A DNA stretch of 39,298 bases from Candidatus Pelagibacter sp. (GCA_002689925.1 NZIO01000024.1:1-39298), one strand, 5' to 3'. Shown: positions 1 through 7,974, counted from the first letter of the stretch. The notes: a model not told the origin generated them from the letters alone. Numbers and translations: made by a program.

Positions 1-2
1 AG

Positions 3-338
3 AACCAAACTATAAAGTTTATTGTTCATAATTATGGGGAACTAGTTCATGAATTTAGTATTGCTACTAAAGCAATGCACCTGAAACACCAACCAGAAAT
101 GATGAAAATGGTAGAAAATGAAATATTATTAGTTGATGAAATTGATAAAAAAAAAATGAAAGAATTATCAAAAAAAGATCATTCTATGAGTCATTCTCAT
201 TCTAATAGTGTGTTGTTAGAACCAAACCAGAGTGCTGAATTAATTTGGAAATTTAATACTAATGCTGATCTCGAGGTGGCGTGTAACGTTCCTGGTCACT
301 ACGAAGCGGGCATGATTGCAAAAATAAATAATTTCTAA
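3..338 (+). CDS. Cupredoxin (type 1 copper protein), 5' end cut off by the window
   Basis: This is the C-terminal part of a small copper-binding protein, read in an open frame from base 3 with no start in the window. The fragment has 111 residues. Type 1 copper ligands are visible: His16 in VHEF, then Cys94, His99 and Met104 in the C-x4-H-x4-M loop (ACNVPGHYEAGM), which marks the plastocyanin/azurin fold. Between the first His strand and the Cys loop there is a charged insertion with a His/Met cluster around residues 59-68 (DHSMSHSHS), which could hold extra copper. Proteins of this type are usually periplasmic copper carriers or copper-tolerance factors; a signal peptide would lie before the window. 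The stop codon overlaps the end of the convergent NeuB-like gene by 4 bases. The fold is confident, the exact role is not. Confidence 0.85.
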   Translation, partial: NQTIKFIVHNYGELVHEFSIATKAMHLKHQPEMMKMVENEILLVDEIDKKKMKELSKKDHSMSHSHSNSVLLEPNQSAELIWKFNTNADLEVACNVPGHYEAGMIAKINNF

Positions 339-1048
339 TTGCCAGGTTTAATGAACTTTGAGTGGTTAAAGTCAATACTATCCAAAATTTTTCTTATATC
401 TTTAATTTTTACAGCATGAAGATTATCAGGATAATCAAATTTATTATTTAATTTTACATAAAAAAATATTGAAGATGGATTGTAATTAATAGACAAAGGT
501 ATTGTATTCAAGTGAGGACTGTGATTACCATAACTCACAGGTAACTTAAAAATATTTTTTAGTTCTTGAATTCTTTTAAAATTAATTTTGTTTAACTTTT
601 TACTAAATGAAGTATGAATTAGTTCAATTTTTTTTGTATTAATTTTTTTCAAAGTGTCCTTAATTTCTTTAAAATTACTTGTGCCAGTAGAAAGAAATAT
701 TTTTTTATTTGTTTTTATAAGTTTTTTGATAAGAAGAATATTTTTTAAATCCTTGCTCAAAACTTTATAAAAATCAATCTTTTTTTTTATAAAAAAATCA
801 ACCAGCGTATGGTCAGTGAGTGCTATACCAATTTTTTTATTTGATTTTTTAACCAAATTAATGAAATTTGATATTTCATTTAAATCAAGTTTGCATTTTT
901 TTAAACTACCTTTATACAATTGACTTGGAATGACCTGGATAGTTAAAGCATCAATATCTTTTATCTTTAGATATTTTAAAAGATATTCTTTTTTACCTAA
1001 ATGATTTAATCCTATTTCGCAGATTATATTTGGTTTATTTTTTTTCAT
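335..1048 (-). CDS. Short NeuB/sialic-acid-synthase family protein
   Basis: This 237-residue protein resembles the TIM-barrel domain of N-acetylneuraminate (sialic acid) synthases, which condense phosphoenolpyruvate with an amino sugar. Supporting motifs in order are EIGLNHLG near residues 11-18 (family EIGxNHxG), LSTGTSN in the middle (family LSTGM), SYGNHSPH (family GxSDHT) and PDNLHAVKI near the C-terminus (family PDHxxS). It is about 100 residues shorter than typical NeuB, lacks the C-terminal antifreeze-like SAF domain, and has an altered barrel end, with no clear EKHFTLD-type segment. No other nonulosonic-acid gene (CMP-transferase, epimerase) is nearby. It lies downstream of the zinc-ribbon gene on the same strand, with a hairpin between them. 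It may be a divergent or repurposed NeuB-like enzyme; the substrate is unknown. Confidence 0.7.
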   Translation of the reverse strand: MKKNKPNIICEIGLNHLGKKEYLLKYLKIKDIDALTIQVIPSQLYKGSLKKCKLDLNEISNFINLVKKSNKKIGIALTDHTLVDFFIKKKIDFYKVLSKDLKNILLIKKLIKTNKKIFLSTGTSNFKEIKDTLKKINTKKIELIHTSFSKKLNKINFKRIQELKNIFKLPVSYGNHSPHLNTIPLSINYNPSSIFFYVKLNNKFDYPDNLHAVKIKDIRKILDSIDFNHSKFIKPGN

Positions 1049-1055
1049 AATTATT

Positions 1056-1077
1056 AAGGAGCGTTCTGTTACTCCTT
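1056..1077 (-). terminator. Hairpin after the zinc-ribbon gene sharing its loop with the tmRNA 3' region
   Basis: A perfect 6-bp stem (AAGGAG with CTCCTT) encloses a 10-base loop, placed just past the zinc-ribbon stop codon and directly before the NeuB-like start. There is no strong U-tract on the minus strand, so it may be a weak terminator or a processing/stability hairpin. Its plus-strand core GCGTTCTGTTAC recurs exactly at 1299-1310, at the end of the tmRNA coding piece. Confidence 0.45.
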
Positions 1078-1082
1078 GCTAA

Positions 1083-1277
1083 TTAATTTACTGAACAAGT
1101 CATATCTAATCCACAACACAACGGTGATTTAATTTTTCCATGGTCATTTGGACATTTAGAAATTTGAACTTTTGAACCATCATCTAATTTCAAATTATCA
1201 TTAACCAATTGGGAATTACATTTTGCACAACTTGCATTTACTGACATTCCACATTTTGAACATTCATATGTTGACAT
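1083..1277 (-). CDS. Small cysteine-rich zinc-ribbon protein
   Basis: This 64-residue protein has eight cysteines: Cys6/Cys9 and Cys17/Cys20 form two CxxC pairs, followed by Cys42, Cys54, Cys55 and Cys61. The first two pairs look like a zinc ribbon or rubredoxin-like knuckle. It has no signal peptide or membrane segment, so it is likely cytoplasmic. A strong Shine-Dalgarno AAGGAG at 1283-1288 sits 5 bases before the ATG and fixes the start. The gene begins only about 17 bases after the tmRNA coding piece on the same strand, with no intervening promoter or terminator seen, so both are probably on one transcript. I do not recognise a named function; metal binding is the supportable statement. 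Confidence 0.75.
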   Translation of the reverse strand: MSTYECSKCGMSVNASCAKCNSQLVNDNLKLDDGSKVQISKCPNDHGKIKSPLCCGLDMTCSVN

Positions 1278-1293
1278 TTAATCTCCTTTCTTT

Positions 1294-1556
1294 AGGGGGC
1301 GTTCTGTTACCCGGTGCCCCAGACCGTGCTTATCTAATTAACCGAAGTTAATTAAGCAGCAATAGCGTAACTTTCGTTAGCAATTATAATTTAGCCCGTT
1401 ACGTCGGTACAATCTCGAACGAAAGAACAGCCTTTAGACACTCGTCGATTCTAGTTCACCCCCGTAAGTTGTAAATGGTGGAGGTGGTGGGTACTGCCCC
1501 CACGTCCGCAATGTTTATTACGAAATTCGTTTATCGTCATAGTTGGAAATCCAACA
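1294..1556 (-). ncRNA. ssrA: Circularly permuted two-piece tmRNA (ssrA), alphaproteobacterial type
   Basis: tmRNA rescues stalled ribosomes by tagging the nascent peptide. On the minus strand the acceptor half comes first: a T-arm-like hairpin (GTGGG/CCCAC with 7-base loop) followed by CACCTCC and an encoded ACCA ending at 1476. After a 12-base spacer (1464-1475) comes the coding half, starting GGGGGTG at 1463, followed by AGAATCGACGAG as in other tmRNAs. GGGGGTG pairs along all 7 bases with CACCTCC (one G-U), proving the permutation. The tag frame runs from 1381 to 1352 and encodes ANESYAIAA followed by TAA. The coding half ends in a GGGGC/GCCCC helix near 1294. The acceptor piece 5' end (about 1556) is an estimate from the promoter position. 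The two pieces are presumably separated by processing of the spacer. Confidence 0.93.
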
Positions 1557-1561
1557 TAAAT

Positions 1562-1589
1562 AATATAAAACTTTATAAAAAAGATTCAA
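1562..1589 (-). promoter_or_regulatory. ssrA: Probable tmRNA promoter
   Basis: On the minus strand TTGAAT (1589-1584) and TATATT (1567-1562) are separated by 16 bases, placing a transcription start near 1555, just upstream of the tmRNA acceptor piece. It lies in the short divergent gap before thyX. In such AT-rich DNA chance matches are common, so position relative to the RNA gene is the main support. Confidence 0.45.
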
Positions 1590-1601
1590 TAAATATTAAA
1601 T

Positions 1602-2549
1602 ATGCCTCTATCAGAACAACAAAAAAAAGAGATACAAGAGCAACAAAATCAATCAAATACAACAAAAAGAGTAACTGCACCAAATCTTGAAAAAATTCTT
1701 TATGAAGTAATGCCAGCTTTAGATCATGGTTTTATAAGGGTAATAGACTACATGGGAGATGATACATCAATTGTGCAATCTGCCAGAGTTTCATATGGCA
1801 AGGGAACTAAACAAGTTTCAACAGACAGTGGTTTAATAAAATATCTAATGCGTCATTGGCACAGCACACCATTTGAAATGTGTGAAATTAAATACCATAT
1901 TAAACTTCCAATTTTTATTGCAAGACAATGGATTAGACATAGAACTGCAAATGTTAATGAATATTCAGCTCGTTATTCTATTTTAGATAAAGAATTTTAT
2001 TTACCTTCAAAAGAAAATTTAGCTGCACAATCAGCTAGCAATAGACAAGGAAGAGGAGATGTTATCGAAGGAGAACAAGCCAAAGAAGTTTTAGAACTTT
2101 TAAAAAATGATGCTGCTAGAACATATAATAATTATGAGATGATGCTTAATCAAAGATTTGATGGATCAACAATTGATGAAAGCAAAAAAGGTTTAGCAAG
2201 AGAACTTGCTAGAATGAATCTAACTTTAAATACTTATACCCAATGGTATTGGAAAACAGATTTATTAAATTTGATGAATTTTTTAAGACTTAGAGCAGAC
2301 AGTCATGCGCAATATGAAATTAGAGTTTATGCTGACATAATGTTAGATACAGTTAAGAAATGGGTTCCTATAACTTATGATGCATTTATGGATTATAGAG
2401 TTGGAGGCACAGAAGTTTCTGCAAAAGGAAAAGAAGTAATTAAAAAAATGATAAAAGGCAATCCTTGTGATTTTGAAAACTCAAAACTTTCAAAAAGAGA
2501 ATGGAATGAGTTAATGGATTCTTTTGACCTTAAAGACAAGATTGTTTAA
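1602..2549 (+). CDS. thyX: Flavin-dependent thymidylate synthase ThyX
   Basis: ThyX makes dTMP from dUMP using methylenetetrahydrofolate, FAD and NADPH. The diagnostic ThyX signature [14 protein letters not shown] is present at residues 112-125 (family RHRxxxxNExSxRY). At 315 residues it is slightly longer than many bacterial ThyX proteins, owing to a roughly 35-residue Gln/Lys-rich N-terminal extension; a start at Met37 is possible but the upstream ATG is in an otherwise empty gap. Its last 20 bases overlap the convergent mrp gene. ThyX in place of ThyA is common in small-genome alphaproteobacteria. Confidence 0.96.
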   Translation: MPLSEQQKKEIQEQQNQSNTTKRVTAPNLEKILYEVMPALDHGFIRVIDYMGDDTSIVQSARVSYGKGTKQVSTDSGLIKYLMRHWHSTPFEMCEIKYHIKLPIFIARQWIRHRTANVNEYSARYSILDKEFYLPSKENLAAQSASNRQGRGDVIEGEQAKEVLELLKNDAARTYNNYEMMLNQRFDGSTIDESKKGLARELARMNLTLNTYTQWYWKTDLLNLMNFLRLRADSHAQYEIRVYADIMLDTVKKWVPITYDAFMDYRVGGTEVSAKGKEVIKKMIKGNPCDFENSKLSKREWNELMDSFDLKDKIV

Positions 2550-3354
2550 TTTGTTTTGCTATATCAATAAAAATTTTAGAAATTTTATGATCAGGATCTT
2601 TCTCAACAAGAGGTTTTCCATTATCTGCTGCAATTCTTAAATCAATATCTATAGGTATTTTTCCAAGAAATTTTTTTTTATAATCAACTGCAAGTTTTTC
2701 CACACCACCTTCTCCAAAAATATTATAATTTTTTCCATCATCAGCTTGAAAAAAACTCATATTATCTACAAGTCCTAATATTGGAACTTTCAACTTATCA
2801 AACATATTAATTCCTCTTTTAACATCTGCTAAAGCTACTTCTTGTGGAGTAGAAACAATTATTGCACCATCCACTTTAATTTCTTGTGCAAAAGTTAACT
2901 GAGTGTCGCCTGTACCTGGAGGCATATCTACAATTATAAAATCTAAATCATTCCATAAAACTTTCTGTGTAAAAGTTTTAATTGCACTTGTTACCATTGG
3001 ACCTCGCCAAATCATTGGAGTTTCTTCATTTACTAAGAATCCTATAGAAATACATTGGATGCCATATTGGTTTATTGGAGTTAAGCTTTTTCCATCTTCA
3101 CTTTTTGGTTTTTCATTTATTGACATCATTTTTGGAAGAGACGGACCATATATGTCTGCGTCAAGTATGCCTACTTTAGATCCTATAGATTTTAAAGATA
3201 AAGCTAAATTCATAGCAAAAGTTGATTTTCCAACACCTCCTTTTGCACTTGATATTGCTAAAGTAAATTTTGTCCCTTTTATAGGGTTTTTTGAAAATTT
3301 TTTAGGCTCTGTATTAGCTTTAAAAGAACCACTTAAATTTGCTTTTTTGTCCAT
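2530..3354 (-). CDS. Mrp/ApbC-type P-loop ATPase (Fe-S cluster carrier family)
   Basis: This 274-residue protein is an Mrp/NBP35 family ATPase, normally a scaffold or carrier for iron-sulfur clusters. It has the deviant Walker A KGGVGKST at residues 38-45, followed by an [12 protein letters not shown] segment, the [14 protein letters not shown] switch and the NMSFF...IFGEGG segment typical of Mrp. Two usual features are missing: the N-terminal DUF59/MIP18 domain, and the CxxC between NMS and IFG that bridges the cluster at the dimer interface (here QADDGKNYN). It is convergent with thyX and divergent from hflK. The family is certain; whether it still carries a cluster is open. Confidence 0.9.
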   Translation of the reverse strand: MDKKANLSGSFKANTEPKKFSKNPIKGTKFTLAISSAKGGVGKSTFAMNLALSLKSIGSKVGILDADIYGPSLPKMMSINEKPKSEDGKSLTPINQYGIQCISIGFLVNEETPMIWRGPMVTSAIKTFTQKVLWNDLDFIIVDMPPGTGDTQLTFAQEIKVDGAIIVSTPQEVALADVKRGINMFDKLKVPILGLVDNMSFFQADDGKNYNIFGEGGVEKLAVDYKKKFLGKIPIDIDLRIAADNGKPLVEKDPDHKISKIFIDIAKQIKQSCL

Positions 3355-3404
3355 GTGACCTATCTTAACTTGTTTTTATATAAAAAGTCATTATATAGAG
3401 TCAC

Positions 3405-4490
3405 ATGGCAAACGATAATGATTTTAAAGGTGGTAGTCCCTGGGGTTCTTCTTCTGGAGGGAATGGATCCGGTCGTGGTGGCCAAAGACCTCCCAATATA
3501 GATGAGGTTATAGAGAAAATTCAAAAATTAATAAATAAATTTACTGGAGGAGGCTCAGGTGGAAGTAAACCAATTATTTTTGGTTTAATTTTGCTAGCAG
3601 TAATCTGGGCATTTAGTGGTTTGTATAGAGTATTACCTGATGAACAAGGAGTTGTATTAAGATTTGGTAAATTTACATCTACAACGCAACCTGGATTAAA
3701 TTATCATATACCTTATCCTATTGAAAAAGTGCTTACTCCTAAAGTTACAAAAGTTAATAGAATAGATGTAGGATTTAGATCTGCTAGTGACTCAGGTAGA
3801 ACCTCTGGAATAGGAGATGTGCCTGAAGAAAGCTTAATGCTAACAGGAGATGAAAATATAGTTAATATAGACTTTTCAGTTTTCTGGGTAATTAAAGATG
3901 CTGGAAAATTTTTATTTAAAATTCAAAGCCCTGTTGAAACAGTTAAAGCAGCTGCTGAAACTGCTATGAGAGAAGTTATAGCTAAAAGTAGACTTCAACC
4001 AATATTAACTGAAGGAAGGTCAAGTATAGAAATTGAAACACAAGAAATTATTCAAGGAATTTTAGACGAATATGAGTCTGGTATTCAAGTAACACAAGTT
4101 CAAACTCAAAAAGCTGATCCACCAGATCAAGTTATTGATGCTTTTAGAGATGTTCAAGCAGCTAGAGCTGACATGGAAAGATCAAAAAATGAAGCAGAAG
4201 GTTATGCTAACGATGTAATACCTAGAGCAAGAGGTGAAGCTTCCAAAATTTTACAGGAAGCGGAAGCATACAAAAAACAAGTTGTTGCAGCGGCAGAAGG
4301 TGAAGCTAGTAGATTTCTTGCAATTTATAATGAGTATGCAAAAGCAAAAACAGTAACCCAAGAACGAATGTATCTTGAGACAATGGAAAAAGTTTTAGCA
4401 GACATAAACAAAGTAATTATAGATAAAAAATCTGGAGGAGTAGTTCCGTATCTACCTTTACCAGAATTATCTAAAAAGGTAACTAATTAA
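3405..4490 (+). CDS. hflK: HflK, membrane protease-modulator subunit
   Basis: HflK forms a large inner-membrane complex with HflC that surrounds and modulates the AAA protease FtsH. The 361-residue protein has a Gly/Ser-rich cytoplasmic N-terminus (residues 8-55), one membrane segment at about 56-75, then an SPFH/band-7 domain beginning VLPDEQGVVLRFGKF and a long Ala/Glu/Lys-rich coiled coil from about 240 to 315. It is followed by hflC after one base, so the two are translationally coupled. A TATATA box at 3392-3397 lies only 7 bases before the ATG, suggesting a very short or absent leader. Confidence 0.95.
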   Translation: MANDNDFKGGSPWGSSSGGNGSGRGGQRPPNIDEVIEKIQKLINKFTGGGSGGSKPIIFGLILLAVIWAFSGLYRVLPDEQGVVLRFGKFTSTTQPGLNYHIPYPIEKVLTPKVTKVNRIDVGFRSASDSGRTSGIGDVPEESLMLTGDENIVNIDFSVFWVIKDAGKFLFKIQSPVETVKAAAETAMREVIAKSRLQPILTEGRSSIEIETQEIIQGILDEYESGIQVTQVQTQKADPPDQVIDAFRDVQAARADMERSKNEAEGYANDVIPRARGEASKILQEAEAYKKQVVAAAEGEASRFLAIYNEYAKAKTVTQERMYLETMEKVLADINKVIIDKKSGGVVPYLPLPELSKKVTN

Positions 4491-4491
4491 A

Positions 4492-5364
4492 ATGAAAATA
4501 AATAAAATTATACTTCCCGTAATAGCCGGCATAGGTTTTTTAATTTTTTTGTCACTTTTTGTAGTTAAAGAAACTAATCAAGCAATTGTTTTACAGTTTG
4601 GTGATCCTAAAAAAGTAATAACTAATCCTGGTCTTCAGGTAAAAATACCGTTTATTCAAAACGTTGTTTACTTAGACCGTAGAATACTAAATTTAGATGC
4701 ACCTCCAATTGAAGTTATTGCTTCTGATCAGAAAAGATTAATCGTAGATGCCTATGCAAGATTTAAAATTACAGATCCTCTAAAATTTTATATTTCAGTT
4801 GGTGATGAAAGAGTGGTTAGATCAAGACTTTCTACAATTATAAACTCAAGAATAAGAAGTGTTTTAGGTACACAAAATTTAGCTACATTGTTATCTGAGG
4901 ATAGAACTAAACAAATGGCAATTATCCAAGATGGTGTTGATAATGAGGCTAAAAGTTTTGGTGTAGCTGTAATTGATGTTAGAATTAAAAGAGCAGATTT
5001 ACCCCAAGCAAACAGTGAAGCAATTTACAAAAGAATGCAAACTGAGAGACAAAGAGAAGCAAAAGAATTTAGAGCAAAAGGTGCTGAAATGGCTGTTACT
5101 ATAACTTCTACTGCTGATAAAGAAGTTACAGTACTTTTAGCAAATGCTAAAAAACAATCTGAAATTTTAAAAGGTGAAGGAGATGGGCAAAGAAATAATA
5201 TTTTTGCTGGTGCATTTGGTAAAGATCCAGAATTTTTTGCTTTTTATAGAGCGATGCAAGCTTACGAGACAGCATTAATTGGTGGAGAAACCTCTTTAAT
5301 TCTTTCTCCTGATAGTGATTTCTTTAAATTTTTTGGTAAGTCAGGAATTGTTCAAAAACAATAA
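4492..5364 (+). CDS. hflC: HflC, partner of HflK
   Basis: This 290-residue protein is the second SPFH/band-7 subunit of the HflKC complex. An N-terminal membrane anchor lies at about residues 6-25, followed by VKETNQAIVLQFGDPKKV, the usual HflC entry to the SPFH domain, and the family segment YLDRRILNLDAPP. The region QRNNIFAGAFGKDPEFFAFYRAMQAYE is typical of HflC. It sits one base after hflK and 8 bases before the DUF2065 gene; the hflK-hflC-DUF2065-protease order suggests one quality-control operon. Confidence 0.95.
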   Translation: MKINKIILPVIAGIGFLIFLSLFVVKETNQAIVLQFGDPKKVITNPGLQVKIPFIQNVVYLDRRILNLDAPPIEVIASDQKRLIVDAYARFKITDPLKFYISVGDERVVRSRLSTIINSRIRSVLGTQNLATLLSEDRTKQMAIIQDGVDNEAKSFGVAVIDVRIKRADLPQANSEAIYKRMQTERQREAKEFRAKGAEMAVTITSTADKEVTVLLANAKKQSEILKGEGDGQRNNIFAGAFGKDPEFFAFYRAMQAYETALIGGETSLILSPDSDFFKFFGKSGIVQKQ

Positions 5365-5372
5365 ATAATTCA

Positions 5373-5558
5373 ATGAAAGAAGTGCTAATGGCAATAGGGC
5401 TTTTACTATTTATAGAAGGTTCTCTTTATGCCTTATTTCCCTCGAAAATGAGACATATAATTAGCGTGTTAACAAAAATGCCATTAAATCAATTAAGGTT
5501 TACTGGTTTTTTTTTGGCTTTTGTAGGTTTTTTAATTATTTGGTATATAAAAAAATAA
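5373..5558 (+). CDS. DUF2065 (YjeT-like) small membrane protein
   Basis: The protein has 61 residues and two hydrophobic segments (about 3-20 and 40-58) separated by a basic loop. The pattern MAIGLLLFIEGSLYALFP, then RFTGFFLAFVGFLIIW, fits the DUF2065/YjeT family, which commonly sits beside hflKC. Function is unknown; an inner-membrane accessory role near HflKC is inferred only from position. It starts 8 bases after hflC. Confidence 0.85.
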   Translation: MKEVLMAIGLLLFIEGSLYALFPSKMRHIISVLTKMPLNQLRFTGFFLAFVGFLIIWYIKK

Positions 5559-5563
5559 ATTTT

Positions 5564-6994
5564 ATGAATTTTAATAGTAAATTTAAAAATTTTTTATCAA
5601 TATTTTTTTTATTTGTATTGATTTTCTCTGGATCATTTGTTCAAGCAAAAAATTCACCAGCTTCCTTTGCTGATTTAGCCGAAAAACTAATGCCTTCAGT
5701 TGTAAATATATCAACTACACAAACTGTTACTACAAAACAAAACCCTTTTCCTTTTAAATTTCCTCCAGGATCACCTTTTGAAGATATGTTTAAAGAATAT
5801 GGGCAACCCCAAGAAAGAAAAGCAATGTCATTAGGTTCAGGTTTTATTATAGATAAAAAAGGAATTGTAGTAACTAATAACCATGTTATTCAAGGAGCAG
5901 AAGATATAATAGTAAAAGTTGATGGACAGTCTGAGTATAAAGCAAAAATTATAGGAACAGATCCTTTTGCAGATTTAGCAATTATTCAAATAATATCTGA
6001 TAAACAGTTTCAGCCAGTAAACTTTGGAGATTCTGACAAAGCTAGAGTCGGGGATTGGGTAGTTGCGATTGGAAACCCTTTTGGCTTAGGTGGAACAGTT
6101 ACTTCTGGAATTATTTCAGCTAGAAATAGAGATATTGGCATGACAAGATATGATGATTTCATTCAAACAGATGCTTCTATCAATGTTGGAAATTCAGGTG
6201 GACCACTATTTGATTTAAATGGAAAAGTTGTTGGAATTAATACAGCGATAATTGCTCCTGGATCATCAGGATCAATAGGAATCGGTTTTGCAATACCATC
6301 AAATGCAGCTTCAAGAGTTATAGGTCAATTAATTGAATTTGGAGAAACCAGAAGAGGGTGGCTAGGGGTAAGAATTCAAGAAGTGACAAAAGAAATAGCT
6401 GAAATAGAAAAATTAAAAGAAGCATCAGGTGCTTTAGTTGCTAGTGTTTCACCAGATAGCCCAGCAAAAAAAGCAGGAATAAAAGAAGGTGATATTATTT
6501 TAGAATTTAATGGCAACAAAGTAAAAACTATGAGAATGCTTCCAAAACTTGTAGCAGAAACAGAGGTTGGAAAAAAAGTTGTTGTTAAAATTTGGAGAAA
6601 TCAAAAAATGATTTCTAAAAGAATTATTTTAGGAAGGCTAGAGTCATCAAAAGATTTTGCGATCGAAAATAAACAAAAAGAAGATAAAACGAAATTTACA
6701 AAAATTGATCAACTTAAAATTTCTGTAAAAGATTTAACAAAAGATGACATTAATGAGCGTAATCTTCCCAAAAATACCACAGGTGTAGTAATCACAAATA
6801 TTTCAAATGATAGTCCTTTAATAAATTTAGCTGTAAATGATATAATAGTAGAGTTTCAAAAAAAAATAATTAAAAGTTCATCACAATTTAAACTTTTAGT
6901 TGATAAAGCAATTTCTTCTAATGAAAAAACACTTTATTTTGCTACATTTGATTCAAGAAATCAAAGGGGTTATATAACAGTTAAGTTAAAATAA
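5564..6994 (+). CDS. degP: HtrA/DegP-type periplasmic serine protease
   Basis: This is a Do-family protease/chaperone that degrades or refolds damaged envelope proteins. I chose the ATG at 5564 (476 residues) over an upstream in-frame TTG at 5540, because it places a clean signal peptide (hydrophobic residues about 11-25, cleavage after VQA at 28) at the N-terminus. The catalytic triad is visible as His107 (TNNHV), Asp137 (FADLA) and Ser211 (GNSGGP). Two PDZ domains follow, the first beginning at RRGWLGV, the second at the C-terminus. It follows the DUF2065 gene by a few bases and precedes miaA by about 19. DegP versus DegQ cannot be separated by eye. Confidence 0.93.
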   Translation: MNFNSKFKNFLSIFFLFVLIFSGSFVQAKNSPASFADLAEKLMPSVVNISTTQTVTTKQNPFPFKFPPGSPFEDMFKEYGQPQERKAMSLGSGFIIDKKGIVVTNNHVIQGAEDIIVKVDGQSEYKAKIIGTDPFADLAIIQIISDKQFQPVNFGDSDKARVGDWVVAIGNPFGLGGTVTSGIISARNRDIGMTRYDDFIQTDASINVGNSGGPLFDLNGKVVGINTAIIAPGSSGSIGIGFAIPSNAASRVIGQLIEFGETRRGWLGVRIQEVTKEIAEIEKLKEASGALVASVSPDSPAKKAGIKEGDIILEFNGNKVKTMRMLPKLVAETEVGKKVVVKIWRNQKMISKRIILGRLESSKDFAIENKQKEDKTKFTKIDQLKISVKDLTKDDINERNLPKNTTGVVITNISNDSPLINLAVNDIIVEFQKKIIKSSSQFKLLVDKAISSNEKTLYFATFDSRNQRGYITVKLK

Positions 6995-7013
6995 ATTTTA
7001 ATTTAAAATTTAT

Positions 7014-7937
7014 ATGAGCCATAAAGAAAAAGTTATTTTATTATCTGGGCCTACGGGATCTGGAAAATCTGATCTCGCAATTAAATTAGCTAAGTTACTC
7101 GATGGTGAAATAATTAATTCTGATAGCATTCAAGTTTATAAGGATTTTGAAATCTTAAGTTCAAGACCAAAAAAAAAAGATATAAAAAAAATAAAACATC
7201 ATTTGTACGGAATAAAATCTGCAAAAAGTCAGTTTACAACTGGGGATTGGTTAAAAATAGTTAAAAAAAAAATTGATGATTGCTTCAAAAGAAAAAAAAT
7301 ACCAATCTTGGTAGGTGGAACAGGTTTATATTTTAAAGCTTTAACTGATGGGCTTATCATAATACCAAAAATACCCCTATATCTCAGAAACGAAATAAGA
7401 AAAGTTCAAAAAAAGATAGGTCAAAAAAATTTTTATAAAAAATTGTTAAAATTAGATCCTTTAGTTAAATTAAAAATTAATTCTAATGATGTTCAAAGAA
7501 GTATAAGAGCTTATGAGATAAAAAAATTTACTGGAAAATCAATCACTAAATTAAAAAAAAATACAAAGCCTATTTTTGAAGAAAAAATCTTTAAAAAAAT
7601 ATTTTTAGACATTCCAAGACCTATTTTACATAAAAAAATAAATTTAAGAGTTGAAAAAATGTTTAAAGAAGGAGCTGTAAAAGAAGTAAAGAAAATTTTA
7701 AGAGCCAAAAGTAAAAAAGAATTATCTTCTTATAAGACAATAGGATTTAGAGAAATAGAGCTATATTTGAATAATTTAATATCAATAAATGAAGCAAAAG
7801 AAAAAATTAAAATTAAAACAAGACAATATGCAAAACGTCAATTTACATGGTCTAGAGGCCATATGAAATCTTGGAACAAAATTTTTTTTGAAAATAATAG
7901 CATTTTACTTGAAAAAGTAGTTTCTTTGACATCCTAA
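7014..7937 (+). CDS. miaA: tRNA dimethylallyltransferase MiaA
   Basis: MiaA transfers a dimethylallyl group to A37 of tRNAs reading UNN codons. The 307-residue protein has the P-loop GPTGSGKS at residues 12-19, followed by EIINSDSIQVYKDF and the GGTGLYFKAL segment, all diagnostic of MiaA, and the TRQYAKRQFTW segment near the C-terminus (family TRxxAKRQxTW). It is 19 bases downstream of the htrA gene on the same strand. Confidence 0.95.
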   Translation: MSHKEKVILLSGPTGSGKSDLAIKLAKLLDGEIINSDSIQVYKDFEILSSRPKKKDIKKIKHHLYGIKSAKSQFTTGDWLKIVKKKIDDCFKRKKIPILVGGTGLYFKALTDGLIIIPKIPLYLRNEIRKVQKKIGQKNFYKKLLKLDPLVKLKINSNDVQRSIRAYEIKKFTGKSITKLKKNTKPIFEEKIFKKIFLDIPRPILHKKINLRVEKMFKEGAVKEVKKILRAKSKKELSSYKTIGFREIELYLNNLISINEAKEKIKIKTRQYAKRQFTWSRGHMKSWNKIFFENNSILLEKVVSLTS

Positions 7938-7974
7938 AACTTGACCATTATCAAAACTCAGATAGATTTACTTT

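Noticed and set aside
1475-1690. A 71-codon plus-strand reading frame over the tmRNA and thyX start
   Set aside because: It runs antisense through the conserved tmRNA acceptor piece and out of frame with thyX; its composition is that of a chance frame.
2903-3358. A 151-codon plus-strand reading frame antisense to mrp
   Set aside because: It mirrors conserved Mrp coding sequence and shows no recognisable domain.
5540-5563. Upstream TTG start for the HtrA-like protease
   Set aside because: It lies within the DUF2065 gene and adds 8 residues before a well-formed signal peptide that begins at the ATG at 5564.
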